NCBI GenBank assembly: GCA_017421045.1
Contig: JAFQMC010000013.1
Location: forward strand, 1 to 64,000
Origin: Clostridia bacterium
GTDB lineage: Bacteria > Bacillota > Clostridia > Oscillospirales > Acutalibacteraceae
DNA: 64,000 nt
Direction of reading: 5' to 3'
In this document: piece by piece, positions 9,213-18,560 of the stretch
Layout of the letters: each line of letters opens with the position of its first letter
Position numbering within the stretch: position 1 is the stretch's first letter
Translations under genes and position numbers: made by a program
Notes under the pieces: model-generated
Told to the model about the DNA's origin: nothing
Database searches by the model: none
What the model saw: only the letters and a program-made list of their open reading frames with translations

Positions 9213-11909
9213 TTAAAGATTCTCGTTTTTCAGTGCATCAATGGGGTTATCTTTTTTAATTTTTCTCATTGCATACATCATTGTTACAAACACCACCAGA
9301 AATACGCTGATTACAGCTATAGCAATTGCTTTAACGGGCAGATAAAAGTTTGTTCCAAAGCCCTGTATAATTGCACAGTAAATAAGATAAGTAACTCCGA
9401 AAGAAACAGGCAAGCCCAAAGCCAACGCCTTGATGCCGTAAAGCAGACACTCAAAGTTCATCATCTTGTTAAAGCCTTTCTGAGTCATACCTACCGATTT
9501 AAGCATCGCAAACTCACGGCGTCTGAGGCTTATGTTGGTAGAAATTGTGTTGAACACATTTGCCACGGAAACAAGCGAAATAAGAATTACAAAGCCGTAT
9601 GCAAACACCCGAATAATAGTAATAAAGTTTCTGTCCATCTCACTGTCTGCTGCAGCATCGTGAAGAGACTGTGTAGAAAAACCGTTCTGACTCAAGGTTT
9701 TCTGAATACTCTCAAAGCTTTCGGCATGATTATCTGATTCAAGATAGAATGTGCAATAATCGAATTCCGCTCTTTCACTTTCGGGTAAAACCTTATCCAT
9801 CATACTTATGGGATACACTAAATTCAATGCAGAATTTGATGTATCCATAAACACAGCTGTCTCCTCAATTGTTTTTACAGATTTAAGGGTGTGCTCTGTT
9901 ACACATTCGTCGTAGGGCATCCTTATAGATTCTGTGGATTCTCCTGATTTGCAATATTCCACCCATCTTTTGCCGTTTTCCTCAAATGTATAAGAAACAT
10001 AGTATCCCTCAATAGGTTTGTATTCTGCAAGAATCACTTCGCACTCGTCGCCCTTGATTATATCAAGGGTAACATATTTCTCACTATCTCTATCAAAAAA
10101 TGTACATACATCCTGAGCAATTGCCACGGGTGCATCGGTACTATAAAAATCCTCTTCGTTTAAATGGTTATCCTTAAGAATCTTCTTGAACTCTGCGTCA
10201 TCTGCAAAATATATAGCACATTCATTATTAACATAGCCCAAACCTTCAGTTTCATAACCATACACCTGCATAACCTGGTCAGAAACATATTCTGCAGGAA
10301 TGTCGCCGTAAACACATTTCCCTTTGGCGTAAGTACCCTTTGTTACATATTCATCCGCCATAAGAAGCTTTAAAATTTCCTCAGAAGTTTTACCGTTCAT
10401 CTGATTGTCACGCACCGTGTACGCCAAATCATAGGCAGGAGGCGTCATACTTGTTGTTACGGAATCAACCAGATACTCGGTAAAGGCAGATGCGGAAATA
10501 AAAAGCACAACACTCATAAAAAGACTTATTACAGTTACTCTGTACTTCTTCCTGTTACGCTTGAACTGCTTAACAGCCAGCACACCGGGTAAACCGAAAA
10601 GCTTGTAGGTAAGCTTTGATGTTTTAATATGCTTTTGCTTTGCTTTAACATCTGCATTCTGACGGATTGCCTCAACAGCAGAAACCCTTGTTGCTCTTAT
10701 TGAGGGAATCCACGCAGAAATCAGCACAGTAACAACAGCAATGATAACAGCTATCAGAACACCCTGCCATGTCACGCATATTCTCATTGGAATAGGAACA
10801 CCGCCTATCATTGAGTTAAACTTGTGACCGATAAGCATAAGGGTTATGCCGATTCCGCCGATGCCCACAAGTATACCCAAGGGAATACCGACTGCACTTA
10901 CTGCGAGAGCCTCAAAAAGAACCATCTTTCTCAGCTGTTTTTTGGTTGCACCGATTGACGAAAGCAAACCGAACTGCTTGGTTCTTTCAGAAACCGAAAT
11001 GGAAAAGGCATTGTAAATAAGCGACACAGCACCCAACACTATAAGGATAATTACAACCGCTGCAAGTCCTGCAAGCATAAAGAAGAAAGATTCATAATGA
11101 GACACACCCATATACATAAGGACATCGGTATTATGGATTACATCAACGCCGAACTCCTCTGCAAATGAATAAACCTCTGAGGGCTTGTTCATTTTGTAGT
11201 ATATATCCATGCTTACGTCGTCAACGGGCTTTCCGTCACTAACGGTAAAAGCGGTGTAACCCGGCGAATGATAATCCTCGAAAAAATCATTTGTTTTGCA
11301 AATACCCACAACAGTATATGTACGGGATTCTCTGCTTACAAACTCTTCTTCCACAAGCACTTCTTCGTTTGTGTCGGGGTCGTAGGTATAAATCGGATTA
11401 TACTGTCCCAGTTCAAGTCCGTGAGAGGTTCTCTCTCCCATTTCAAGAGTAACTGTGTCACCCTCTTTAAAGCCGGAGTTGCCGTCTGCATAAAAATGTT
11501 CGGAAATAATAATCTCATCGGAACTCTGAGGCAGACGTCCCGAAACCAAACGGACAGGAAGCATATTAAAAAACTCAGCCTCATCTCCTGCCACAATATT
11601 AATATAAGGCTTGTACTTATTCTCGCTTTCAATTTTTGCGTAGCCCAACCCCTGAGCGTATGTACACTGAGAAACTCTTTCGTCATTGCTTATCTTTTCA
11701 AATTCCTCAGTTGTAACACCGCTCATGGAAGAATGCCAGTCGCCTTCCATATAAATTGCATAGTCCAGAGTGAACTTCTGCATACTGGAGGTAAAAGTAG
11801 TTACCGCACAAATCATTGCCGCAGAAAGCATAATTCCGATAATGGTAACAATGGTGCGGGTTCTGTTTTTCTTTAAAGACTGCAAAGTCACCTTATTGAA
11901 CACATTCAT
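9213..11909 (-). CDS. FtsX-type ABC transporter permease (module 2)
   Basis: An 898-residue membrane protein with two FtsX halves. The N-terminal helix near residues 18-38 (RTRTIVTIIGIMLSAAMICA) is followed by an external domain of about 230 residues. Three helices follow (around 280-410, including ERTKQFGLLSSIGATKKQL), then one helix near 465, a second external domain (about 490-760) and three helices with RRREFAMLKSVGMTQKGF. The ATG overlaps the stop of the ATPase gene by 4 bp (ATGA), so they are translationally coupled. The operon is driven by the repeat-bearing promoter at 12622-12676. By analogy with kinase-linked exporters of this type it may remove or sense antimicrobial peptides; the substrate is unknown. 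Confidence 0.9.
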   Translation of the reverse strand: MNVFNKVTLQSLKKNRTRTIVTIIGIMLSAAMICAVTTFTSSMQKFTLDYAIYMEGDWHSSMSGVTTEEFEKISNDERVSQCTYAQGLGYAKIESENKYKPYINIVAGDEAEFFNMLPVRLVSGRLPQSSDEIIISEHFYADGNSGFKEGDTVTLEMGERTSHGLELGQYNPIYTYDPDTNEEVLVEEEFVSRESRTYTVVGICKTNDFFEDYHSPGYTAFTVSDGKPVDDVSMDIYYKMNKPSEVYSFAEEFGVDVIHNTDVLMYMGVSHYESFFFMLAGLAAVVIILIVLGAVSLIYNAFSISVSERTKQFGLLSSIGATKKQLRKMVLFEALAVSAVGIPLGILVGIGGIGITLMLIGHKFNSMIGGVPIPMRICVTWQGVLIAVIIAVVTVLISAWIPSIRATRVSAVEAIRQNADVKAKQKHIKTSKLTYKLFGLPGVLAVKQFKRNRKKYRVTVISLFMSVVLFISASAFTEYLVDSVTTSMTPPAYDLAYTVRDNQMNGKTSEEILKLLMADEYVTKGTYAKGKCVYGDIPAEYVSDQVMQVYGYETEGLGYVNNECAIYFADDAEFKKILKDNHLNEEDFYSTDAPVAIAQDVCTFFDRDSEKYVTLDIIKGDECEVILAEYKPIEGYYVSYTFEENGKRWVEYCKSGESTESIRMPYDECVTEHTLKSVKTIEETAVFMDTSNSALNLVYPISMMDKVLPESERAEFDYCTFYLESDNHAESFESIQKTLSQNGFSTQSLHDAAADSEMDRNFITIIRVFAYGFVILISLVSVANVFNTISTNISLRRREFAMLKSVGMTQKGFNKMMNFECLLYGIKALALGLPVSFGVTYLIYCAIIQGFGTNFYLPVKAIAIAVISVFLVVFVTMMYAMRKIKKDNPIDALKNENL

Positions 11910-12589
11910 CTGCGGATTACCTCATCACGGGTGATTTTTCCGTCCTCAACAGCAATAATTCGGTCTGCCTGCAACGCAATGTTTTCGTCGTGAGTAATAA
12001 CAATAAGGGTCTGCTTGTACTTCTGATTTGAAACCTTTAAAAGCTCCATAATCTCCTGACTGTTCTTGGAGTCAAGGTTACCCGTAGGCTCGTCGGCAAG
12101 TACAACCGCAGGTGCGTTCATAAGTGCACGGCCGATTGAAACCCTCTGTTGCTGACCTCCTGAAAGCTGATTGGGCAGGTGGTTTTCTCTGCCCTTAAGC
12201 TTAAGAATGGTGAGAAGCTCCTCAAGTCGGCTATCGTTAATTTTCTGACCGTCCATAAGCACAGGAAGAGTAATGTTCTCTGTAACATTAAGAACCGGAA
12301 TCAGATTGTAAAACTGATAAATAAGGCCTACCTGACGGCGTCTGAAGATTGCAAGCTGGTCCTCGTTCTGAGCATAAACATCCTTGCCGTCCATAAACAC
12401 CTTACCCGTTGTAGGTCTGTCTACACCGCCGAGAATATGAAGCAAGGTAGATTTACCTGAACCTGAGGGGCCGATAATTGCCACAAACTCGCCTTTGTTT
12501 ACTGAAAATGAAACTCCGTCGAGAGCACGGACTTCGTTTTCGTCTTTACCATATACCTTTGTGAGATTTTCCACTCTCAAAATTTCCAT
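11906..12589 (-). CDS. ABC transporter ATP-binding protein (module 2)
   Basis: The start is placed at MEILRVENLTK (ATG 12587-12589), with AAAGGAG eight bases upstream; the longer frame to 12607 lacks such a site. The protein has 227 residues and is a MacB/LolD-type ATPase: Walker A GPSGSGKST, Q loop LIYQFYNLIP, signature LSGGQQQRVSIGRAL, Walker B VVLADEPTGNLDS and switch His in VITHD. It forms the transporter with the 898-residue permease, whose gene overlaps its stop. It is the first gene after a promoter with four 11-bp AGTCA-type repeats, so expression probably depends on the regulator at 13708-14379. Confidence 0.94.
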   Translation of the reverse strand: MEILRVENLTKVYGKDENEVRALDGVSFSVNKGEFVAIIGPSGSGKSTLLHILGGVDRPTTGKVFMDGKDVYAQNEDQLAIFRRRQVGLIYQFYNLIPVLNVTENITLPVLMDGQKINDSRLEELLTILKLKGRENHLPNQLSGGQQQRVSIGRALMNAPAVVLADEPTGNLDSKNSQEIMELLKVSNQKYKQTLIVITHDENIALQADRIIAVEDGKITRDEVIRR

Positions 12590-12621
12590 TGTAAAAACTC
12601 CTTTCAACTGATTACAGGCTT

Positions 12622-12676
12622 ATTCTACTTTGTCAATATGACTCAAGGGTGACTATAAAATGACTAATCTGTCACT
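12622..12676 (-). promoter_or_regulatory. Promoter of the module 2 ABC operon with four 11-bp direct repeats
   Basis: Reading the minus strand, AGTGACAGATT (12676-12666), AGTCATTTTAT (12665-12655), AGTCACCCTTG (12654-12644) and AGTCATATTGA (12643-12633) sit head to tail with an exact 11-bp period. A TAGAAT -10 box (12622-12627) follows 10 nt after the last AGTCAT. The usual -35 position lies inside the repeats. The layout recurs at 15264-15318 and 18726-18780. Confidence 0.8.
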
Positions 12677-12689
12677 TTTCTGATTTTTT

Positions 12690-12717
12690 CAAAAAGAACC
12701 GCCTTTTCAGACGGTTC
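12690..12717 (-). terminator. Terminator overlapping the module 2 kinase stop codon
   Basis: On the minus strand an 8-bp stem (GAACCGTC with GGCGGTTC, one T-G pair; 12710-12717 and 12696-12703) is followed by TTTTTGAAAAAATC. It ends the regulator-kinase transcript just before the regulated promoter of the ABC operon. Confidence 0.75.
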
Positions 12718-13708
12718 CTTTATAAAAGCGTATAGTAAATTTGGCACCCTTATCTTTTCTGTTTTCTGCCTTTATGGTACCGCTCTGACCTGTAATAATC
12801 ATTCTTGCCAAAGCAAGACCTACACCAAAGCTGTTGCCGCTTGAATTTTTGCCTTTGTAAAAACGTTCGAAAATATGGGGCAGGTCGTCCTTGTCAATTC
12901 CTGTGCCGTTGTCTTTAATCACAATTTCAGAGAAAATCGGATTTTCCAAGGCAGTAATCTCAACTTTACCTCCCTCGGGGGTATGCTCCATACAGTTTTT
13001 CACTATATTACCCACAGCCTCGCAGGTCCATGATAAATCTCCGTAAAACCCGCCCTCAGCCGATATTTTAAGTTCCTGACCTCTCAGCTCAAAAGGCACA
13101 AGCAATGGCTCGCAGGATTTATTAATAAGCTCCTCAAGGCTTACATTCTGAGGCTTGAACTGCACCGTTTTGGCATCAAGCTTTGAAATCTTAAGCAAAG
13201 CGGTAATCAGCGAATCAATGCGGGAAAGCATACGGTTAAGCTCCAGGATATGCTGACGCTTTTTATCCTCACTAAGGTCAGGTTTTGAAAGCAGCTGCAC
13301 CAACAGATTAATAGATGTAAGAGGTGTGCGAATCTGATGAGAAATATCGGCAATAGAATCTGCAAGGTACACCTTGTCATCAATAAGCCTCTGCTGTTGC
13401 TCACGGAGTCTGATGGTCATTTTGTGGATTTCGCTTTGCAGAACACTCAGCTCACCCTCGGTATAATCTTCAAAAGAAATGGTATTGTCGCCGTGAAGAA
13501 GCTTGTTGATATCCTCGCTGAGACTTGCTATCTGCTTGTATCGCCTGTAAGTGGCTATGTAGTAAACAATAATAAAAACAAGGGACAGCAAAACCGCCAG
13601 AATACCTGCCGCTTCATCAAATATAAAGCCGATAATTGAAGCAACCGAACCGATTACAAGCTGTATAATCAGCGTCTTAAGAACTTCTTTGTTTTTTAAA
13701 AGTTTCAT
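12707..13708 (-). CDS. Sensor histidine kinase with short external loop (module 2)
   Basis: The 333-residue kinase has two membrane helices (about residues 12-30 and 36-53) joined by only a few residues, so it has no real external sensor domain. This is the layout of intramembrane-sensing kinases such as BceS, which detect flux through a partner ABC permease. His124 lies in ADISHQIRTPLTS. The ATPase domain has VKNCMEHT, DNGTGIDKDDLPHIFERFYKG and GVGLALARMI. The ATG overlaps the regulator's stop by one base. The partner transporter is the ABC pair just downstream, separated by a terminator and the regulated promoter. The missing sensor loop supports sensing through the 898-residue permease, but that is inference. 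Confidence 0.93.
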   Translation of the reverse strand: MKLLKNKEVLKTLIIQLVIGSVASIIGFIFDEAAGILAVLLSLVFIIVYYIATYRRYKQIASLSEDINKLLHGDNTISFEDYTEGELSVLQSEIHKMTIRLREQQQRLIDDKVYLADSIADISHQIRTPLTSINLLVQLLSKPDLSEDKKRQHILELNRMLSRIDSLITALLKISKLDAKTVQFKPQNVSLEELINKSCEPLLVPFELRGQELKISAEGGFYGDLSWTCEAVGNIVKNCMEHTPEGGKVEITALENPIFSEIVIKDNGTGIDKDDLPHIFERFYKGKNSSGNSFGVGLALARMIITGQSGTIKAENRKDKGAKFTIRFYKGTV

Positions 13709-14379
13709 TACGCTTCCACCTTATAGCCCGAACCGCGTACAGTAAGAATAATTTTGGGATTAGCGGGGTCATCCTCAATTTTCTCACGAAGACGCTTGAT
13801 ATAAACCGTCAGGGTGTTGTCGTTTACATAGTCACCTGCAACATCCCATATAGCGTCAAGAAGCTGATTGCGTGTCAGCAGAATTCCGCGGTTATTAATG
13901 AAAAACAGCAAAAGGCGGTACTCAAGAGCAGATAAATAAAGCTCTCTGTTGTTCTTAAGAGCAATGCCTTTTTCGGTGTCAACAACCACATCGCCAAGCT
14001 TTACAACTTTGCCGGTGCTACTGCTTCGCCTTAAAACATTCTTAATTCTCGAAACCAGCTCACGGGGACGGAAGGGCTTGGGAATATAGTCATCGGCACC
14101 AAGGTCAAAACCCGTTACTGTGCTGAATTCATCTCCCGATGCCGTAAGGAAAATCACAGGGATATCGAACTCTGCCTTAATCGCCTTGCAGGTCGCAAAG
14201 CCGTTGCCCTCTGCAAGTGAAACATCCAGAAGCACCAGATCCACATTTTCCTCCGCAAGGAAATCCATGGCCGCTGTCTGACCCGATACATTGTTAACAA
14301 TATACCCTTCGCTATTTAAGAATTCAGTAAGGTTTATAACAATATTCTTGTCATCCTCAACCAAAAGTATCTTTGTCAT
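13708..14379 (-). CDS. OmpR/PhoB-family response regulator (module 2)
   Basis: A 223-residue regulator: receiver domain with acidic cluster VEDD (residues 7-10), Asp52 in LLDVSLAEGNG, Lys in IPKPFR, then a winged-helix domain (LSALEYRLLLFFINNRG, VYIKRLREKIEDDP, GSGYKVEA). It is the natural partner of the kinase at 12707-13708. It has its own constitutive-looking promoter (14415-14443) without the AGTCA repeats. The three promoters with four 11-bp repeats in this window flank it on both sides and are the best candidates for its binding sites, since dimers of this family bind 11-bp-phased direct repeats. Confidence 0.94.
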   Translation of the reverse strand: MTKILLVEDDKNIVINLTEFLNSEGYIVNNVSGQTAAMDFLAEENVDLVLLDVSLAEGNGFATCKAIKAEFDIPVIFLTASGDEFSTVTGFDLGADDYIPKPFRPRELVSRIKNVLRRSSSTGKVVKLGDVVVDTEKGIALKNNRELYLSALEYRLLLFFINNRGILLTRNQLLDAIWDVAGDYVNDNTLTVYIKRLREKIEDDPANPKIILTVRGSGYKVEA

Positions 14380-14414
14380 AACTTCACTTCCCGCCTGATT
14401 TATATATATATTTA

Positions 14415-14443
14415 ATTATACCACTATATTTTTAGGTTTACAA
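14415..14443 (-). promoter_or_regulatory. Promoter of the module 2 regulator-kinase operon
   Basis: On the minus strand, TTGTAA (14438-14443), a 17-nt spacer and TATAAT (14415-14420), about 35 bp before the regulator ATG. No AGTCA repeats are present. Confidence 0.6.
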
Positions 14444-14510
14444 CAGAAAGCGGTATATCATTACTCAGAAACATTCATTATTTCTTTATTCCCTTTGCAT
14501 AATTACATAT

Positions 14511-14555
14511 AGAAAATTGCAGGCTGAACATATAGCACTCGGTATCAGCCTGCAA
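14511..14555 (-). terminator. Terminator of the SanA-like gene
   Basis: An 11-bp perfect stem, TTGCAGGCTGA (14517-14527) with TCAGCCTGCAA (14545-14555), is followed on the minus strand by TTTTCT. It lies 20 bp past the stop at 14575. Confidence 0.75.
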
Positions 14556-14574
14556 AAAGATAAATTGATTTCAG

Positions 14575-15231
14575 TTACACAACATTTGTCATATTGCCGT
14601 TGCCTTTAATAGAGTATGTTTCACCCAAGTAAGCAGGTTTAGGCATGAATATGGTTGTCATAAAGTCTTTACATCTGGCAAGAACTTCTCGTGATTGATT
14701 AAGTTCATAATCAGAAGCAACTCCGTAAGCTTCCATACCAAATTTTTCAGCAATGTATACGGAGCGGTAGAGATGATACTCCTGAGTTACGATAACAACT
14801 TTTTCAGCTCCGAAAATTTCTTTTGCTCTGTACATTGTTTCATATGTTGAAAAACCTGCATGATCCATAAAAACATCTTCTGACGGAACACCTGCATCAA
14901 CCGCATACTTCTTCATAGAAGCAACCTCGTTATATTGTTCAGAGCTGTGGTCGCCGCTCATTATAATCTTTGGTGCAACACCACGCTTGTAAAGCTCTAT
15001 ACCTGTTTTGAGTCTGTCTTCCAAAATATTGCTTGGAGTTCCGTCCTCCAACACAAGGCAACCGAGTACAATTATGCAATCAACATCTTCAAGCTTTTCT
15101 GCTTCCTCTGAGGTGAGCATAGTGTTGTCACCCTTATCCATGACGTAGGCATTTACGCCTACCACAAAACTGCTGGTTCCCACGATAAAGCAAATTGTTA
15201 ATGTCAGTAAAAATCTTAATACGTTTTTCAT
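14575..15231 (-). CDS. SanA/YdcF-like DUF218 membrane protein
   Basis: The start is placed at MKNVLRFLLT (ATG 15229-15231), behind GAGAGGA; the longer frame to 15288 runs through the promoter. The 218-residue protein has one N-terminal membrane helix (residues 5-27), then the DUF218 domain: DCIIVLGCLV, a RLKTGIELYKRG helix, IIMSGDHS, STYETMYRAKEIF, and VTQEYHLYRSVYIAEKFG. Relatives include SanA, linked to envelope barrier function and vancomycin sensitivity in enteric bacteria. The molecular reaction of this branch is not settled. It has its own copy of the four-repeat promoter, so it likely belongs to the same envelope-stress regulon as the ABC transporter. It is monocistronic, with a terminator at 14511-14555. 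Confidence 0.88.
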   Translation of the reverse strand: MKNVLRFLLTLTICFIVGTSSFVVGVNAYVMDKGDNTMLTSEEAEKLEDVDCIIVLGCLVLEDGTPSNILEDRLKTGIELYKRGVAPKIIMSGDHSSEQYNEVASMKKYAVDAGVPSEDVFMDHAGFSTYETMYRAKEIFGAEKVVIVTQEYHLYRSVYIAEKFGMEAYGVASDYELNQSREVLARCKDFMTTIFMPKPAYLGETYSIKGNGNMTNVV

Positions 15232-15263
15232 AGTTAATTCCTCTCTTTCGTTGTTACAAGTAT

Positions 15264-15318
15264 ATTTTATATTTAGGGAATGACACACAGATGACTTTAA
15301 AGTGACTTTTCTGTCATT
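15264..15318 (-). promoter_or_regulatory. Promoter of the SanA-like gene with four 11-bp direct repeats
   Basis: On the minus strand: AATGACAGAAA (15318-15308), AGTCACTTTAA (15307-15297), AGTCATCTGTG (15296-15286) and TGTCATTCCCT (15285-15275), an 11-bp period throughout. A TAAAAT -10 box (15264-15269) lies 10 nt after the last TGTCAT. The architecture is the same as at 12622-12676. Confidence 0.8.
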
Positions 15319-15406
15319 TAACCCCCAAAAATCAATATTTTACTATAAAAACGAAGAGGAAACTTTGCTAAATCCTGTTTTGGAGAAACTGAACAAGAGA
15401 CATTTT

Positions 15407-15449
15407 GAGTGTTCATAACAGATTAAGTTATGAACACTCTTTTCTTTTA
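15407..15449 (+). terminator. Hairpin with U-tract on the plus strand
   Basis: A perfect 13-bp stem (15407-15419 with 15427-15439, 7-nt loop) is followed on the plus strand by TTTTCTTTTA. It lies 33 bp past the end of the minus-strand protease gene. On the minus strand the stem is followed by AAAATGTC, so as an intrinsic terminator it points the wrong way for that gene. No plus-strand gene is seen to its left. Confidence 0.5.
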
Positions 15450-15471
15450 TCATTTTATTCTATATGTATAC

Positions 15472-18400
15472 TTAAACGCTTAAGTCAACGAAGGTAAAGC
15501 CGTTTGCGTTTGCGTAGGTTTCGGCAGCCGTGCCTGAATATCCGTAGATTGTGAAGCCGTCGATGGGTGCAATGCCTGATTCTGTTTCCTCATAACCTAA
15601 AGCATGGTCGCCGATTGAACGGATGTTTTTGCCAAGAGTAATGCTCTTTGCGCCACAATTATAGAATGCTTTTTCGCCGATAGTACAGATGCTGTCCGCA
15701 AGGTTAATTTCGCTTAACTGTGTACAGTTTTCAAATGCTTCATCGCCGATTTCTTCGACACCGACATTCAGAACGATTTTTTTAAGACCTGAGCCTTCCG
15801 AGAAATACTTGTATGGAATAGATTTGATACCCCCCGGAACTGTAATTGAGTTAACATTCCTCATTATCATTCTGTATGTAGAGAATCTTCCCTGCAAACC
15901 AACAACATCCTGACCGTAGATTTTCTCAGGGATAACAACGTCTTTATCCTTCCCTATGTATTCGGTTACTACAACTGTTCGATTTTCTAAATCCGGATAA
16001 AAATCGAATACATTAGATTCGTCAAAAGAGCATCTGATATTTAAGACTACAGAGCCATTTGTTTTTTCAATGTGGTATTCTGAACCAACCGGTGTGATTT
16101 CAACATCGCTCAGCTTTACAGATTCAATATTTCCGTTTAACTGCTGAATTACACAATCGTCATCTGTGACTTTGATAGAAACAAAACCATCATCATTTTC
16201 GACTTCGTATCCGCAGTTGAAGCCCATGTTGTCATTTGCATACAAGCAGCTGTACATAGTGTAATTTTTAGCTTTGCAGTTAATGACCTTGGAAGGAACG
16301 ACGTCAATAAAACCGCTTATATCACCGAAAAACAAACCTGCTGTTCCGCCGATGATTTTGCAGTTTTCAATATTACAATCAGTCAATGTGCAATTGTTTG
16401 CCATACCTGCCAGCAGTGCTGTGCAAGATGATCCGAGTGCATTGACTGAACAGTTTTTAACGCTTACGTTAATGAACTCTGAGTTAATCGCAGAGCCTGA
16501 CAGTAAACTTGTATATTCCTCATCACCTTCTACATTGCAGTCCTCAATATTGAGATTCTTAATGATTGAGTTTGATAGATTACCGAACAAGTTATTTACA
16601 TCACAATTTCTGATGGTGTGACCTTTTCCGTCAAAATACAAAGTTGATGTGTTGGAACAGCCGCTTTGGATAGTCCCATCTGAATCGCTATTGTCAAGAC
16701 CTGATAAATCAAGATCGGTATTAAGCTCTACGTATCCGCTTACCAGTTCTCCTGAGCGTATATATTCGTATAAAGTTTTAAAGTCATCAAGATTGTTAAC
16801 AGAGAAACTTTCCGTTTTAAGAAGCTTCCATTTAGATTTTAGAACACAATATATGTTATTAATCTCTGTGTTTGTTGCATTGTCATAAGCTAAGAGCTTG
16901 TCTGCTTTTTCCAAAAGGGGTTTAAGAGCTGAATAATGTTTATCATATGAACTCTGCTCTGCTTCGTTTGAAGGCTTGTGGTCTTTGATGCTTTTTACAA
17001 GATTTGAAAGCTCTGTTTTATCAACCGATGATTTTGCTGTGTAGGCTTTGATTGCGGCATAGCTTGCATCTGAGAAGTCTGCTACGTCAGTCCAGTCGGT
17101 GCCGTTGTCCGTAAAATAGCTTTTGCCGGCTTTATCACCTGTCGGATGCTCTGCGTCTTCGTATCTGAAGTTCGCAATAAGAGCGTCGCCCTCAATTACA
17201 ACGGAGAATATGTCGCCCTCATTAAATGTAATATTTCCCGGTACATCTAAACAATGTGTACCTGCATACTCAACGTTTGAGTCAAACTCAGCTAAAAGCG
17301 TACCGTCTACAGGTGATGTGTAGTCTTTGTTGAGCTTATAGATTTTAGCCTTTACATTTGAACTTGCAGCGTTAGTGTAACAAATCTGCTTTAACTGTTC
17401 TGTTGTATCAGCTGTGAAAACATTTGCAGATGAAAAGTACTGTGGGTTTTCTGCATCATCTCCGCCCATGAGGTATTGTTCGCTTGATATCTGGTGCTGA
17501 TGAATGGTATCAAAGCTGTCTTTGTCCTGCATTTCAAACTGCCCGAAATCGTATGCGAAACTTTCATATGACACCCAGAAGTAACCCTCGTTACCCCATT
17601 CTTCACCCCAGCTGTTTTTGCATAACCACGCACCGTCGCTTTTTACACCGGCGTCAGGATGGAAGTTGTCTTTGCTGAAGTTATCATCCCAGCCGATAAG
17701 TGTAACAGCATGACCTCCGAGTCCGAATTCTCCGTGGATTGATTTGCCGTTGTCGCTGTATGTCCACGTACCGTCTTCTGTTGTGTAGTAATTCTCAAAA
17801 AAACATATATAAGTGTAATACATAGCACCTTTTTCCATAAGGCGCTGTTTAATTAAATTCAAATCTTCAGGAAGTTTTGAATAGTCCTTGAGTCTGTAGT
17901 CTGAATAGTAACGCAGTGCCTCGGAATATCCGATGTCTATATCCTCATACTTTGCGAGATCTTCAGGATAGGCACCATAGCCGGACGAAATACTTTCAGC
18001 GACATATTCAGCGGTGCCGCCATTATTGCCGTTGGAAGGATCATCTCTATGGTCGCCGTATGCAGAGTCGGACTTGTCGGTTGTGCCGTTGCATGAGAAC
18101 CATGCACCGCCTGTTTCGGACAAATCGAGATTATCTCTTGTGGCATCGCCGAGGTTTTTTGTGAGAATGTTGGATTCCATAGACGCATTAGATGCAAACG
18201 ACCAGCAAAAACCACGATCGCCTTGGTCCTTTACGCTTGTTGATCTGCCTTCATCACGCAAGTCATACTTTGAGGGAAGCAGAGCTCTTCTTGAAAAAGT
18301 ACTTGTATTTAAATCGCTGAGTTCAACTTCTTCACCCTCGGCATTATAGAATTTGCTTACGTTATTGTCAGCCTTTAAAGTTAAGGTTGAAACGTTTGGT

Positions 18401-18504
18401 GTGTGGTTCGGTTGCTCATTTTCTGCCGCATTAACAGTAAGAATACTGCTCAAACCTGCGAGCATTGTTATTGCCAGTAATAATGAACATACTTTCTTAA
18501 ACAT
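15472..18504 (-). CDS. Secreted papain-like (C1A) protease with BspA repeats
   Basis: A 1010-residue secreted protein. The signal peptide (MFKKVCSLLLAITMLAGLSS) is followed by a pro-region to about residue 75. The C1A peptidase domain then shows the oxyanion Gln and nucleophile Cys100 in VKDQGDRGFCWSFAS, catalytic His in GGHAVTLIGWDD and Asn in CKNSWGEEWGNEGYFWVSY. A lectin-like beta domain of the kind that often follows this peptidase type spans about 340-490 (YLMGGDD to AYTAKSS). A right-handed beta-helix-like segment (about 570-740) and a BspA/LRR_5 block near the C-terminus (VEEIGDEAFENCTQLSEI) follow. There is no dockerin or cell-wall anchor. It sits 56 bp after a 29-residue peptide gene under the four-repeat promoter, so it is probably part of the module 2 regulon. 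AAGGAG precedes the ATG. Confidence 0.9.
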   Translation of the reverse strand: MFKKVCSLLLAITMLAGLSSILTVNAAENEQPNHTPNVSTLTLKADNNVSKFYNAEGEEVELSDLNTSTFSRRALLPSKYDLRDEGRSTSVKDQGDRGFCWSFASNASMESNILTKNLGDATRDNLDLSETGGAWFSCNGTTDKSDSAYGDHRDDPSNGNNGGTAEYVAESISSGYGAYPEDLAKYEDIDIGYSEALRYYSDYRLKDYSKLPEDLNLIKQRLMEKGAMYYTYICFFENYYTTEDGTWTYSDNGKSIHGEFGLGGHAVTLIGWDDNFSKDNFHPDAGVKSDGAWLCKNSWGEEWGNEGYFWVSYESFAYDFGQFEMQDKDSFDTIHQHQISSEQYLMGGDDAENPQYFSSANVFTADTTEQLKQICYTNAASSNVKAKIYKLNKDYTSPVDGTLLAEFDSNVEYAGTHCLDVPGNITFNEGDIFSVVIEGDALIANFRYEDAEHPTGDKAGKSYFTDNGTDWTDVADFSDASYAAIKAYTAKSSVDKTELSNLVKSIKDHKPSNEAEQSSYDKHYSALKPLLEKADKLLAYDNATNTEINNIYCVLKSKWKLLKTESFSVNNLDDFKTLYEYIRSGELVSGYVELNTDLDLSGLDNSDSDGTIQSGCSNTSTLYFDGKGHTIRNCDVNNLFGNLSNSIIKNLNIEDCNVEGDEEYTSLLSGSAINSEFINVSVKNCSVNALGSSCTALLAGMANNCTLTDCNIENCKIIGGTAGLFFGDISGFIDVVPSKVINCKAKNYTMYSCLYANDNMGFNCGYEVENDDGFVSIKVTDDDCVIQQLNGNIESVKLSDVEITPVGSEYHIEKTNGSVVLNIRCSFDESNVFDFYPDLENRTVVVTEYIGKDKDVVIPEKIYGQDVVGLQGRFSTYRMIMRNVNSITVPGGIKSIPYKYFSEGSGLKKIVLNVGVEEIGDEAFENCTQLSEINLADSICTIGEKAFYNCGAKSITLGKNIRSIGDHALGYEETESGIAPIDGFTIYGYSGTAAETYANANGFTFVDLSV

Positions 18505-18560
18505 TTTTGATTAACTCCTTAATTAATTATTAGATTTGAATTTTGTGTGAGGTACCCGCT

